Assembly: GCA_902385765.1 (NCBI GenBank)
Contig: CABMGU010000016.1
Location: forward strand, 1-7,076
From: an uncultured archaeon
Lineage (GTDB): Archaea > Nanobdellota > Nanobdellia > Woesearchaeales > ARS49
Direction of reading: 5' to 3'
DNA length: 7,076 bases
Shown here: positions 1 through 5,761 of the stretch, piece after piece
Numbering within the stretch: position 1 is the stretch's first letter
How the letters are laid out: every line of letters begins with the position of its first letter
Program-made: the position numbers and the translations under genes
The notes under the pieces: model-generated
The model's database searches: none
The model's input: only the letters and a program-made list of their open reading frames with translations
Told to the model about the DNA's origin: nothing

Positions 1-10
1 ATCACGAAAT

Positions 11-1129
11 TTAAGCAGCAAACCTGAATATCTTAACGCCGTTTGGAACAATCTGCTTTGTAACAGCATCAATATCTGCGACGGTGAAAACCTGGTCAGA
101 AGTACCAATGTACTGATAATGGTCACCATACCTGCCAACACGACACTTACCGTGAATGTGACCGGCGGTAATTATTTTTGGCTTTTTAGAAGAAATAATA
201 GCTTCCAGACCAATACCAGAACCGTAATTCACTAATGTTTCCTTCTTTTTGATTATTTTCTTCTCAGTAGAAAGAATGTGAGGACCCTTGTGACAAGCCA
301 AATAATCAATTCTTTTGCCCTTCAAACGACTAAAAACAGAGTTGTCGCTTAAAATTCTTTGAGGAATCACACCTTGATTAAACCAGGCTTCATTCTCTTC
401 ATCGGTGCCTTTCTCATCAAGCCAGCTTTCAAATTCACGGCCAGCCTCTGACTGGTTGCCACCAAACATCAAGTCCTTTTCCCTGAGCGTGTAATCAGAA
501 TCAGGAATAGGAGAAACAGTCTCATTCCAGTTTCCAGCACCAGCAACATTAATGCCCTTCACATTAACAACGCCGTTCAAAAACTTCAGATGCTTCCATT
601 TGAACTTCATAAAACGGTCAGTATCCCAGTTGCCATCGACAAGATAAACAGGACACCTGCATTCTGAAAAAACATTGTCCAAACGGGCACAGACGTAAAA
701 ACGCTCCTCATCCAGCTCTTTTGAAGTTTTTTCAAGACTGCGCTTAATCCAACCATCATTAAACTCGCTAAGAGACTTGTATCTTCTATTCAAAGACTGA
801 ATTTGAGACTGACAATGGTCATAGCGGCCTGCAAGAACTTTAAAGGCATCATCTTCTTCAGACAAAGCTTTGACGCGTTCGATACCACCCTGCTGGCCAA
901 CCTCAATACCAACGATTACTATACGACGATGCTCTGAAGGAAGCCAGCCAAGAAAACGCGCAACACCCTCATGATGCACCTGGGCGTAAGCACGAACCTC
1001 GCTTCTTCCCCTAACGTCACCCTTATGAATGACGGCATCAACATGTTCATCATTCGCAACATTCACAACATACTCAAATTTAGAAGAATCATCAGTGTGC
1101 GTATCTGACACGTCGAGGATTTTAGGCAT
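11..1129 (-). CDS. Calcineurin-like metallophosphoesterase with a large helical insertion
   Basis: This is a predicted metal-dependent phosphoesterase of 372 residues; its substrate is not known. The metallophosphoesterase motifs are visible in order: D-x-H at D9/H11, the GD motif at 37-38, GNWD at 166-169 in place of the usual GNH(D/E), a histidine at H280 in a CHKGPH context, and GHIHG at 323-327. The two-metal site therefore looks complete, although the GNH histidine, which often acts as acid or binds phosphate, is a tryptophan here. About 129 residues separate motifs II and III, far more than in a minimal domain. That stretch (roughly 80-155) is charged and probably helical. There is no signal peptide or membrane segment, so the protein is probably cytosolic. 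The ATG start is supported by a TATA box 26 bp upstream and no Shine-Dalgarno sequence, which suggests a leaderless mRNA. The gene is divergent from lonB. The fold assignment is firm; the biological role (nucleic acid, nucleotide or protein phosphatase) is open. Confidence 0.88.
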   Translation of the reverse strand: MPKILDVSDTHTDDSSKFEYVVNVANDEHVDAVIHKGDVRGRSEVRAYAQVHHEGVARFLGWLPSEHRRIVIVGIEVGQQGGIERVKALSEEDDAFKVLAGRYDHCQSQIQSLNRRYKSLSEFNDGWIKRSLEKTSKELDEERFYVCARLDNVFSECRCPVYLVDGNWDTDRFMKFKWKHLKFLNGVVNVKGINVAGAGNWNETVSPIPDSDYTLREKDLMFGGNQSEAGREFESWLDEKGTDEENEAWFNQGVIPQRILSDNSVFSRLKGKRIDYLACHKGPHILSTEKKIIKKKETLVNYGSGIGLEAIISSKKPKIITAGHIHGKCRVGRYGDHYQYIGTSDQVFTVADIDAVTKQIVPNGVKIFRFAA

Positions 1130-1151
1130 AGGCAGTTTTATGTTTTTTCAA

Positions 1152-1166
1152 TATATAAACCTTTCG
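1152..1166 (-). promoter_or_regulatory. Archaeal promoter (BRE + TATA) of the metallophosphoesterase gene
   Basis: On the minus strand a purine-rich BRE-like CGAAAGG lies directly before TTTATATA (1159-1152). The centre of the TATA box is about 26 bp before the A of the ATG at 1129, so transcription should begin at or within a base or two of the start codon. No Shine-Dalgarno sequence lies before the ATG. The BRE overlaps the short inverted repeat at 1157-1170. Confidence 0.72.
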
Positions 1167-1170
1167 GTTT
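1157..1170. repeat. Inverted repeat AAACC-TTTC-GGTTT overlapping the minus-strand BRE/TATA
   Basis: This is a perfect 5-bp inverted repeat with a 4-base spacer; the spacer reads GAAA on the minus strand. It overlaps the TATA/BRE of the metallophosphoesterase promoter and contains an ACCTTT box that recurs in the lonB promoter. It could be an operator arm or a chance match, since a 5-bp stem is weak evidence alone. Confidence 0.4.
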
Positions 1171-1174
1171 TTAG

Positions 1175-1188
1175 CCACTGAGGAGTGG
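1175..1188. repeat. Inverted repeat CCACT-GAGG-AGTGG between divergent promoters
   Basis: This is a perfect 5-bp inverted repeat with a 4-base spacer, midway between the two outward TATA boxes of the 1130-1242 gap. It lies upstream of both predicted transcription starts, so it cannot act as a leader hairpin. If functional, it would be a protein-binding site shared by the metallophosphoesterase gene and lonB. Confidence 0.4.
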
Positions 1189-1206
1189 TAACATAATTAG
1201 TACATA

Positions 1207-1220
1207 ACCTTTATAAAGGT
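1207..1220 (+). promoter_or_regulatory. lonB promoter: TATA box embedded in a perfect 14-bp palindrome
   Basis: The sequence ACCTTTATAAAGGT is its own reverse complement and contains TTTATAAA at 1210-1217. The TATA centre is about 29 bp before the ATG at 1243, so the transcript should start about 0-4 bases before that ATG. A palindromic repressor site centred on the TATA box would compete with TBP. Thermococcales heat-shock repressors such as Phr act near TATA boxes in a comparable way, but I see no match to the Phr site, so any such control is inference. Confidence 0.65.
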
Positions 1221-1242
1221 GGTTTCGTCGAGCATAACTGGG

Positions 1243-3111
1243 ATGGTTAAGGAACTGGATTTCAAAAGCACAGCAGAACTCAAAGTGCCTGAGAAGATAA
1301 TAGAGCAAGTAATAGGCCAGGACCAGGCAGTAGAAATAGTCAGAAAAGCAGCACAGCAAAGAAGGCACGTACTATTGATAGGAGAGCCGGGAACAGGCAA
1401 ATCAATGCTCGGAATGGCGCTCGCAGAACTATTGCCAAAAGAGAAACTCACAGACATACTCGCTTTCTTCAACCCTAATGACGAGCACCAGCCGCTGATA
1501 AGAACAGTACCGGCAGGGCAAGGCAGGGAATTAGTAGCAAAGGCAAACCTGCAAAACATGGGATTCTTCAAGATACAAAACATTGTGCTTATTGCACTAT
1601 TGATAGCCGCAATGGTAATGCCCTGGTGGGCAAGAAGCCACTACAACAGCGACATAATGTTTGCAGCATTCTTCCTCGGAGGAATGGTATTCCTGGCATC
1701 ATACGTGATGTTCATGAGCATAGGAAGAAGACCATTCGGAGGCCCAAAAACAGAAGCGCCACGAATCATCGTCGACAACTTCGGAAAAAAACAAGCGCCA
1801 TTCTGGGACGCAACAGGAGCACACGCAGGAGCATTACTGGGCGACGTGCTTCACGACCCACTGCAGTCAGGAGGACTGGGAACGCCAGCACACGAAAGAG
1901 TAGTAGCAGGACTGATACACAAAGCACACATGGGAGTATTGTTTGTCGACGAGATAGCAACACTCGACCCGATGACACAGCAGGAATTATTGACTGCATT
2001 ACAAGAAGGAAAATACTCAATCACAGGACAAAGCGAAAGAAGCGCAGGAGCAATGGTAAGAACAGAACCAGTGCCATGCAACTTCATCCTCGTAGCAGCA
2101 GGAAACATGGAAACAGTCCAAAAAATGCACCCTGCCCTAAGAAGCAGAATAAGAGGATACGGCTACGAAATATTCATGAACGACACAATACCAGATACAG
2201 TAGAAAACAGGGAAAAGATTGCAAGATTTGTAGCACAAGAAGTCATAAGAGACAAAAAAATACCACACTTCTCAAAAGAAGCAGTCCTCGCAGTCATAGA
2301 AGACGCCAAAAGACTGGCAAACAGAAAAGGGCACCTGACGCTCAGGCTAAGAGAGCTTGGAGGACTGATACGAGCAGCAGGAGACATAGCAATCGAGAAG
2401 AAATCCAAGCTCGTAATGAAAGAACACCTTGTAGCAGCCAAAAGAATAGCAAGAACACTGGAACAACAGATAGCAGACAAGTTCATCGAAAGAAAAAGAG
2501 AATACGAGATAATAGTCACAACAGGAAAACAAGTAGGAAGAGTCAATGGACTGGCAGTAATAGGCGGAGGAGGGTCATTCTCAGGCATAATATTACCAAT
2601 AGAAGCAGCAGTCGGACCCTGGGGCAAAGAAAAAGAAATAGTCGCAACAGGAAAATTGGGAGTCATAGCAAAAGAAGCAGTCAAAAACGTCACGCCAATA
2701 GTCAAACAATACTTCGGAACAGACATCAAAGAATACGACATCTACGTACAATTTTTGCAGACATACGAAGGAGTGGAAGGAGACAGCGCAAGCATAGCAG
2801 TAGCAATAGCAATAATCAGCGCGCTGAAAGAAGTGCCGGTCAGACAGGACACGGCAATGACAGGAAGCTTATCAGTCAGAGGAGAAGTCCTGCCAATAGG
2901 CGGAGTAAGCGCAAAAGTAGAAGCAGCAATAGAAACAGGAATCAAAAGAATCATCGTGCCAAAAGCCAACCTGCAGGACATAATAGTAGACAAAAAGAAG
3001 CTTGAAGGTGTAGAAATAATACCAGTCGAGCATTTAGACCAGGTCCTCAAAGAAGCACTCGACTGGAAAGGCAAGGAAACCGTCTTAAAACAAATCGTCG
3101 CCACAAAGTGA
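1243..3111 (+). CDS. lonB: Archaeal LonB, membrane-anchored ATP-dependent Lon protease
   Basis: LonB is the archaeal membrane Lon protease, which unfolds and degrades damaged or regulatory proteins at the cytoplasmic face. The 622-residue product has Walker A GEPGTGKS at 47-54, two transmembrane helices at about 112-130 and 137-160 inserted between Walker A and Walker B (the hallmark of archaeal LonB), Walker B LFVDEIA at 233-239, and sensor-1 asparagine N288 in VAAGN. The C-terminal Lon protease domain has catalytic Ser515 in GDSAS and Lys558 in GGVSAK. Their 43-residue spacing equals that of the known Ser-Lys dyad. Length and domain order are normal. I chose the ATG at 1243 because a TATA box lies about 29 bp upstream, giving a near-leaderless mRNA. 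An in-frame GTG at 1219 would add 8 residues but lies inside the palindromic promoter. There is no terminator-like T-run before the next gene 42 bp downstream, so some read-through into the zinc-ribbon gene is likely. Confidence 0.96.
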   Translation: MVKELDFKSTAELKVPEKIIEQVIGQDQAVEIVRKAAQQRRHVLLIGEPGTGKSMLGMALAELLPKEKLTDILAFFNPNDEHQPLIRTVPAGQGRELVAKANLQNMGFFKIQNIVLIALLIAAMVMPWWARSHYNSDIMFAAFFLGGMVFLASYVMFMSIGRRPFGGPKTEAPRIIVDNFGKKQAPFWDATGAHAGALLGDVLHDPLQSGGLGTPAHERVVAGLIHKAHMGVLFVDEIATLDPMTQQELLTALQEGKYSITGQSERSAGAMVRTEPVPCNFILVAAGNMETVQKMHPALRSRIRGYGYEIFMNDTIPDTVENREKIARFVAQEVIRDKKIPHFSKEAVLAVIEDAKRLANRKGHLTLRLRELGGLIRAAGDIAIEKKSKLVMKEHLVAAKRIARTLEQQIADKFIERKREYEIIVTTGKQVGRVNGLAVIGGGGSFSGIILPIEAAVGPWGKEKEIVATGKLGVIAKEAVKNVTPIVKQYFGTDIKEYDIYVQFLQTYEGVEGDSASIAVAIAIISALKEVPVRQDTAMTGSLSVRGEVLPIGGVSAKVEAAIETGIKRIIVPKANLQDIIVDKKKLEGVEIIPVEHLDQVLKEALDWKGKETVLKQIVATK

Positions 3112-3119
3112 AAAACAAG

Positions 3120-3128
3120 TATTAAATA
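3120..3128 (+). promoter_or_regulatory. TATA box of the zinc-ribbon gene
   Basis: TATTAAATA lies 9 bases after the lonB stop and is preceded by A-rich sequence that could serve as a BRE. Its centre is about 30 bp before the ATG at 3154, the same distance as in the lonB promoter, and there is no Shine-Dalgarno at a useful distance. This predicts an independent near-leaderless transcript in addition to possible read-through from lonB. Confidence 0.6.
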
Positions 3129-3153
3129 GGAACTGCCAAAGCCAAAAAACAAG

Positions 3154-3327
3154 ATGGAAAACATAAGAGAATGCCCAGACTGCGCAAGCACAAACATAGT
3201 GCAAAGCACAGAAAGAGACCAGCTAATCTGCAGAGAATGCGGGCTAATACAACCATTAATGCCCGAAATAAGCACACCTGTGCGCAAAAAGGCTAAAAAA
3301 ACAGTGAAGAAGAAACGAAAGAAGTGA
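3154..3327 (+). CDS. Stand-alone TFIIB-type zinc-ribbon protein with a lysine-rich tail
   Basis: This short gene encodes 57 residues. Residues 7-29 form a zinc ribbon C7-x2-C10-x15-C26-x2-C29 with the surrounding pattern of the N-terminal ribbon of archaeal TFB/TFIIB: CP-x-C, then ST, a central ER, a hydrophobic residue before the second cysteine pair, and CGLI after it. In TFB this ribbon docks on RNA polymerase. Here the B-reader and both cyclin folds are missing; residues 44-57 are instead almost all Lys/Arg, suited to nucleic-acid contact. The gene has its own TATA box 30 bp upstream and follows lonB by 42 bp on the same strand. Its TGA ends exactly where the kae1 stop codon begins. The ribbon call is strong. 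The role is inferred: a small transcription factor, a competitor of TFB at the polymerase dock, or another nucleic-acid-binding protein. A truncated remnant of TFB is less likely because the frame, stop and promoter are clean. Confidence 0.83.
   Translation: MENIRECPDCASTNIVQSTERDQLICRECGLIQPLMPEISTPVRKKAKKTVKKKRKK
3295..3301 (-). terminator. Candidate T-tract terminator for kae1
   Basis: Read on the minus strand this is a run of seven T, 27-33 bases past the kae1 stop. Archaeal polymerase can terminate at oligo-T tracts without a hairpin. The tract lies antisense within the lysine-codon tail of the zinc-ribbon gene, so kae1 mRNA would overlap that gene's 3' end. Confidence 0.4.
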
Positions 3328-4293
3328 TTATCTCCAAGTCACTTCAACTTCATCAATTCTCTCATACGGATTAATGTCTGCTTTTTCAGGGTCGATAGCT
3401 TCTTTCGACTGCAAAACACCCTGCCAGGCAATCATGGCGCCCTGATCACCGCTGAATTCCAACGGAACAGCAAAGAATCTGGCATTTCTTTCTTTGCACA
3501 TTATGTTTAACATCTGGCACAAACGCTTGTTGGCAGCAACACCGCCGATTAATAACAGTTCTTTCTTGTCAGTATGAGCCATAGCGCGCTCTGCAACCTC
3601 AGCAAGCATGGCAAAAGCAGTCTCCTGCAAACTGAAACAGAGGGCTTCCTTTGGAACGCCTTCCTTGAACAGCCGTAAAGCCTTAGTAAGCATTCCAGCA
3701 AAAGAAACATCCATACCCTTGACGCTGTAAGGAAGCTCAACATACTTGCCTTTGGCTAACTGCTCTATTTTCGGACCGCCAGGAAAACCGAGACCAATTT
3801 CCCTTGCAAACTTGTCCAACATATTACCAAGACCCAAATCCAAAGTTTCACCAAAAACACGAAAACGACCGCCAGCAAAAGCAATAACCTGCGTATTAGG
3901 ACCGGAGACGTAGAGGTAAACCGGGTCTTTTGCACCGGTGATAAGGTCGCCAATGGAAAGATGGGAAATACTATGATTAACACCAACCAATGGAATATTG
4001 TGCTTTCTTGCAAGCTCTTTCGCGAATCTTAGACCCACCATCATAGCAGGAGCAAGACCAGGAGCAGCACTGTAAGAGATGAGATTAATGTCACTCATTG
4101 ACAGATTGGCAGACTTCAGGGCATTTGCAAGAATCTCGTCTTTTACTTTTTCGTGATGCCTGGCAAGGTCACTTGGAATCATTCCGCCTTTCTCGGTTGT
4201 AAAAGTATCCTTGACATTAGCAAGAACTTTCTTATCAGATACGATACCGCAGCCAAAAGTGTGGGCTGTGCTTTCAATGCCAAGACAAATCAT
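3328..4293 (-). CDS. kae1: Kae1, KEOPS subunit for tRNA N6-threonylcarbamoyladenosine (t6A37) synthesis
   Basis: Kae1 is the TsaD/Qri7-family catalytic subunit of KEOPS. It transfers the threonylcarbamoyl group from threonylcarbamoyl-AMP to A37 of ANN-decoding tRNAs in the cytosol. The 321-residue protein has the N-terminal ASKHA phosphate-1 segment (GIESTAHTFGCGIV), the HxxxH metal ligands H107/H111 in VNHSISH, the metal-site tyrosine Y128, glycine-rich nucleotide loops at GGPKIEQL (172-179) and IGGVAANKRL (249-258), and the metal-ligand aspartate D283 in SGDQGA. It ends in the conserved VEVTW. Length is normal for stand-alone archaeal Kae1, with no C-terminal Bud32 kinase fusion as found in some euryarchaea; no Bud32 gene lies in this window. 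The ATG has a TATA box about 25 bp upstream and is probably leaderless. It is convergent with, and abuts, the zinc-ribbon gene, and is divergent from the toxin-antitoxin operon. Confidence 0.97.
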   Translation of the reverse strand: MICLGIESTAHTFGCGIVSDKKVLANVKDTFTTEKGGMIPSDLARHHEKVKDEILANALKSANLSMSDINLISYSAAPGLAPAMMVGLRFAKELARKHNIPLVGVNHSISHLSIGDLITGAKDPVYLYVSGPNTQVIAFAGGRFRVFGETLDLGLGNMLDKFAREIGLGFPGGPKIEQLAKGKYVELPYSVKGMDVSFAGMLTKALRLFKEGVPKEALCFSLQETAFAMLAEVAERAMAHTDKKELLLIGGVAANKRLCQMLNIMCKERNARFFAVPLEFSGDQGAMIAWQGVLQSKEAIDPEKADINPYERIDEVEVTWR

Positions 4294-4314
4294 AATAGGA
4301 CTGGCCTTTCAGCT

Positions 4315-4322
4315 TATTTAAA
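4315..4322 (-). promoter_or_regulatory. TATA box of kae1
   Basis: TTTAAATA on the minus strand has its centre about 25 bp before the kae1 ATG at 4293, so the message should be leaderless or carry only a base or two. The sequence upstream of the box is T-rich rather than purine-rich, so the BRE is weak. An AAAGG lies between box and ATG but would fall upstream of the predicted transcript start. Confidence 0.62.
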
Positions 4323-4337
4323 AAAGTATGGAAAAGC

Positions 4338-4347
4338 TTTTATATAA
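4338..4347 (+). promoter_or_regulatory. TATA box of the toxin-antitoxin operon
   Basis: TTTTATATAA is preceded by the purine-rich BRE-like GGAAAAGC. The centre lies about 36 bp before the antitoxin ATG, placing the start of transcription near 4368 and leaving a leader of about 10 bases, just long enough for the Shine-Dalgarno at 4368-4374. The 10-bp palindrome AAAAGCTTTT (4332-4341) spans the BRE/TATA junction. Confidence 0.62.
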
Positions 4348-4358
4348 CCAACATATAA
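4342..4358 (+). repeat. Tandem ATATAA repeat, possible antitoxin operator
   Basis: ATATAA occurs at 4342-4347 and 4353-4358, 11 bp apart (one helical turn), overlapping and just following the TATA box. Ribbon-helix-helix antitoxins commonly bind short repeats spaced by about one turn at their own promoter, so this is a plausible autoregulatory site. AT-richness makes chance recurrence possible. Confidence 0.35.
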
Positions 4359-4367
4359 GTGCCACAT

Positions 4368-4374
4368 AGGTGAT
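4368..4374 (+). promoter_or_regulatory. Shine-Dalgarno AGGTGAT of the antitoxin gene
   Basis: AGGTGAT matches the sequence complementary to the 16S rRNA 3' end; its AGGTG core ends 5 bases before the ATG at 4378. It is the strongest Shine-Dalgarno in the window, and it fixes the antitoxin start. Confidence 0.7.
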
Positions 4375-4377
4375 TAT

Positions 4378-4605
4378 ATGGCAGAACTTACTACAATTCA
4401 ACTAAGAAAAGACGTGATTGAAAAACTAAAAAAAGCAAAAGAGTATTCCAGACAAACGTACAATGAGCTGATTGACAAAATGAGCTCATTCTACATTATT
4501 ATCAAAAAGAAGAACACTTACGACGAGTTCCTGCACAAAATCCAACAGCCAAAAATGAAAGAATTATGGGACAACAAAGAAGACGAGGAATGGGAAAATG
4601 CATAA
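4378..4605 (+). CDS. Antitoxin, ribbon-helix-helix-like, partner of a MazF/PemK toxin
   Basis: This 75-residue protein precedes the toxin and overlaps it by 8 bases, the usual type II antitoxin arrangement. Residues 4-45 fit a ribbon-helix-helix fold: a short beta strand (TTIQLR), then two amphipathic helices (about 12-23 and 26-40). Such antitoxins dimerise and use the strand to bind the operator. The C-terminal part (about 46-75) is charged, ending acidic with two tryptophans (W64, W72), and probably wraps the toxin to block its RNA-binding face. A good Shine-Dalgarno and an upstream TATA box support the ATG start. The tandem ATATAA repeat in the promoter is a candidate operator. The antitoxin role rests mainly on the partner and gene layout; the RHH assignment is by eye. 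Confidence 0.82.
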   Translation: MAELTTIQLRKDVIEKLKKAKEYSRQTYNELIDKMSSFYIIIKKKNTYDEFLHKIQQPKMKELWDNKEDEEWENA

Positions 4606-4903
4606 GCTTGGAGACGTCATCCTCGCACAAGTCCAATTTACCGACACTTTCGAAATAAAAACACGACCTGCAATAGTTCTTTTCGAGGAACTCGGCAACA
4701 TAGTAGTTGCAGGAGTAACAAGCAACACAGAAATGAAAGGCATCCCACTGACGAAAAAAGAAGGAGCAATAAAAGACAGCGTCATAAAAATCAACTACAT
4801 TTTTACAATATCACACGGAATGGTCCAAAAACAACTTTTCACACTGACGACCGAAAAAAAGAACCTGCTTTTAGAAGAACTAAACAAAAGACTTCACGCC
4901 TGA
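4598..4903 (+). CDS. MazF/PemK-like type II toxin (endoribonuclease)
   Basis: MazF/PemK toxins are cytosolic ribosome-independent or ribosome-linked mRNA interferases that cut single-stranded RNA at short sites. The 101-residue product has the family's opening GDVILAQVQF (5-14), the TRP motif with the conserved arginine R23, and V-x-x-V-TSN with the conserved threonine T41. R and T at these places are the active-site pair in studied MazF proteins, so the enzyme appears intact. The length is slightly short but within range. Its ATG overlaps the antitoxin stop by 8 bases (ATGCATAA), which couples translation. A GAGG at 4585-4588 inside the antitoxin gene can act as Shine-Dalgarno. The 3' end overlaps the convergent ATPase gene by 10 bases. 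The RNA target cannot be read from the sequence. Confidence 0.9.
   Translation: MHKLGDVILAQVQFTDTFEIKTRPAIVLFEELGNIVVAGVTSNTEMKGIPLTKKEGAIKDSVIKINYIFTISHGMVQKQLFTLTTEKKNLLLEELNKRLHA
4854..4860 (-). terminator. Candidate T-tract terminator for the membrane ATPase gene
   Basis: On the minus strand this is a run of seven T, 34-40 bases past the ATPase stop and lying antisense in the toxin coding sequence (a Lys-Lys pair). Position and length mirror the T7 tract past kae1, in keeping with intrinsic oligo-T termination in archaea. Confidence 0.4.
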
Positions 4904-5730
4904 TTCTTGCTTACCTTAACACTCCAAAAGCTTGGAAGAGAAGCAGTAACAAGACCCTCAAACTCTGCATCAAAGATGTAACAATAAGGCTTTCTCTGCT
5001 CAGCAGAAATGTCTGACAAAGCAGTATTGGCAGTAACGTACAAATCCTTCATCACACTGCGCTCCATCTTTTCCTGCAAAAGAGAACCTTCCTTCAACAA
5101 GATAACGTCGCACAGGTTCAAAACGTTCTTGTCAATCATACCGGTGTTCTGAGTGATGAAAATTAAGGTAAGATCTTTATGACGGGCAATCGCCAATAGT
5201 TCTCCTAAAGAACGGTTCTTCCTGGACATGCTTTCACGACTGCCAAACGAGATAGCGCCTTCATCAACAAGAACAATACCTCCATTAGAAACTTTTGATA
5301 TTTCATCAATAGTCTGAATCCACGAAGGCAGAACAGACTGCTTAACGCCAAGAACAAAACAAGGCCTTTGCGTTTTAGAATGAATGTTCTCCATCAGCCT
5401 GAAGCCAAGAACGCTCTTTCCAGAGCCACGCCTTCCAGCAACAGCCAAAATCAAGCTCTCATTCAGCAAACGATGCTCAAAACTATCAATACTGCCCTTA
5501 ATTGTCGAGGCAGCAGACAAAGCATCATATTTTGCAGGAGCCTTAGGCTGTTCAGCACGCACTTTAGCATCCTTATGAGCCTCAACAGCCTTTTTCGTAG
5601 CAAATTTCGCACCCTTGAACAAGCCGACAATAATGTACCATAATGCCTTGAAGATATTAACAATAATCCAGGAAATACCACTGCCGATGCCGATGAAAAT
5701 TATTTCCAAAACAGACTTCTTCTTAGCCAT
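4894..5730 (-). CDS. Membrane-anchored P-loop ATPase, Zot/HerA-FtsK-like
   Basis: This 278-residue protein has a hydrophobic N-terminus (about 8-38, one long or two short membrane helices), a basic linker (40-65), and one ATPase domain in the cytosol. The ATPase has Walker A GRRGSGKS at 99-106, Walker B GIVLVDE at 151-157 with the catalytic glutamate E157, and the segment ARHKDLTLIFITQN at 182-195, whose RH... and ITQN elements resemble the arginine and sensor region of Zot/pI-type and HerA/FtsK ATPases. Members of that group move DNA or drive assembly of filaments at membranes, but I cannot assign a substrate. Zot/pI proteins usually have the membrane helix after the ATPase domain; here it is before. 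The ATG has a TATA box about 27 bp upstream and no Shine-Dalgarno. The gene follows the large helical protein gene by 32 bp on the same strand and overlaps the toxin gene by 10 bases tail to tail. Confidence 0.82.
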   Translation of the reverse strand: MAKKKSVLEIIFIGIGSGISWIIVNIFKALWYIIVGLFKGAKFATKKAVEAHKDAKVRAEQPKAPAKYDALSAASTIKGSIDSFEHRLLNESLILAVAGRRGSGKSVLGFRLMENIHSKTQRPCFVLGVKQSVLPSWIQTIDEISKVSNGGIVLVDEGAISFGSRESMSRKNRSLGELLAIARHKDLTLIFITQNTGMIDKNVLNLCDVILLKEGSLLQEKMERSVMKDLYVTANTALSDISAEQRKPYCYIFDAEFEGLVTASLPSFWSVKVSKNQA

Positions 5731-5753
5731 AACTACTGAGAATAAAGAAACGG

Positions 5754-5761
5754 TTTAAAAA
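5754..5761 (-). promoter_or_regulatory. TATA box of the membrane ATPase gene, doubling as a T-tract
   Basis: TTTTTAAA on the minus strand begins two bases after the TAA of the upstream gene. Its centre is about 27 bp before the ATPase ATG at 5730, predicting a leaderless message. The same five T directly after the stop codon could help end the upstream transcript, so terminator and promoter may share these bases. Confidence 0.55.

Noticed and set aside
1219..1242. GTG at 1219 as the lonB start, with AAAGGTGG nearby as a ribosome site.
   Set aside because: The GTG lies within the palindromic TATA region and the AAAGGTGG overlaps it or is about 20 bases from the ATG. The TATA spacing favours the ATG at 1243.
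1130..1242. Possible small RNA or riboswitch in the divergent gap because of its hairpins.
   Set aside because: Both hairpins lie upstream of the predicted transcript starts in both directions, and no known RNA family is recognisable; operator function is simpler.
1626..3005. A 459-codon open frame on the plus strand, out of frame with lonB, extremely rich in Arg, Lys, Ser and Asn.
   Set aside because: It lies fully inside lonB, whose domains are all accounted for. The T-poor plus strand removes stop codons from other frames, and the predicted protein has no domain-like pattern.
2163..3287. Long minus-strand frames opposite lonB and the zinc-ribbon gene.
   Set aside because: They are antisense to well-recognised domains, are composed of low-complexity Ser/Ile/Leu-rich translations, and lack promoters.
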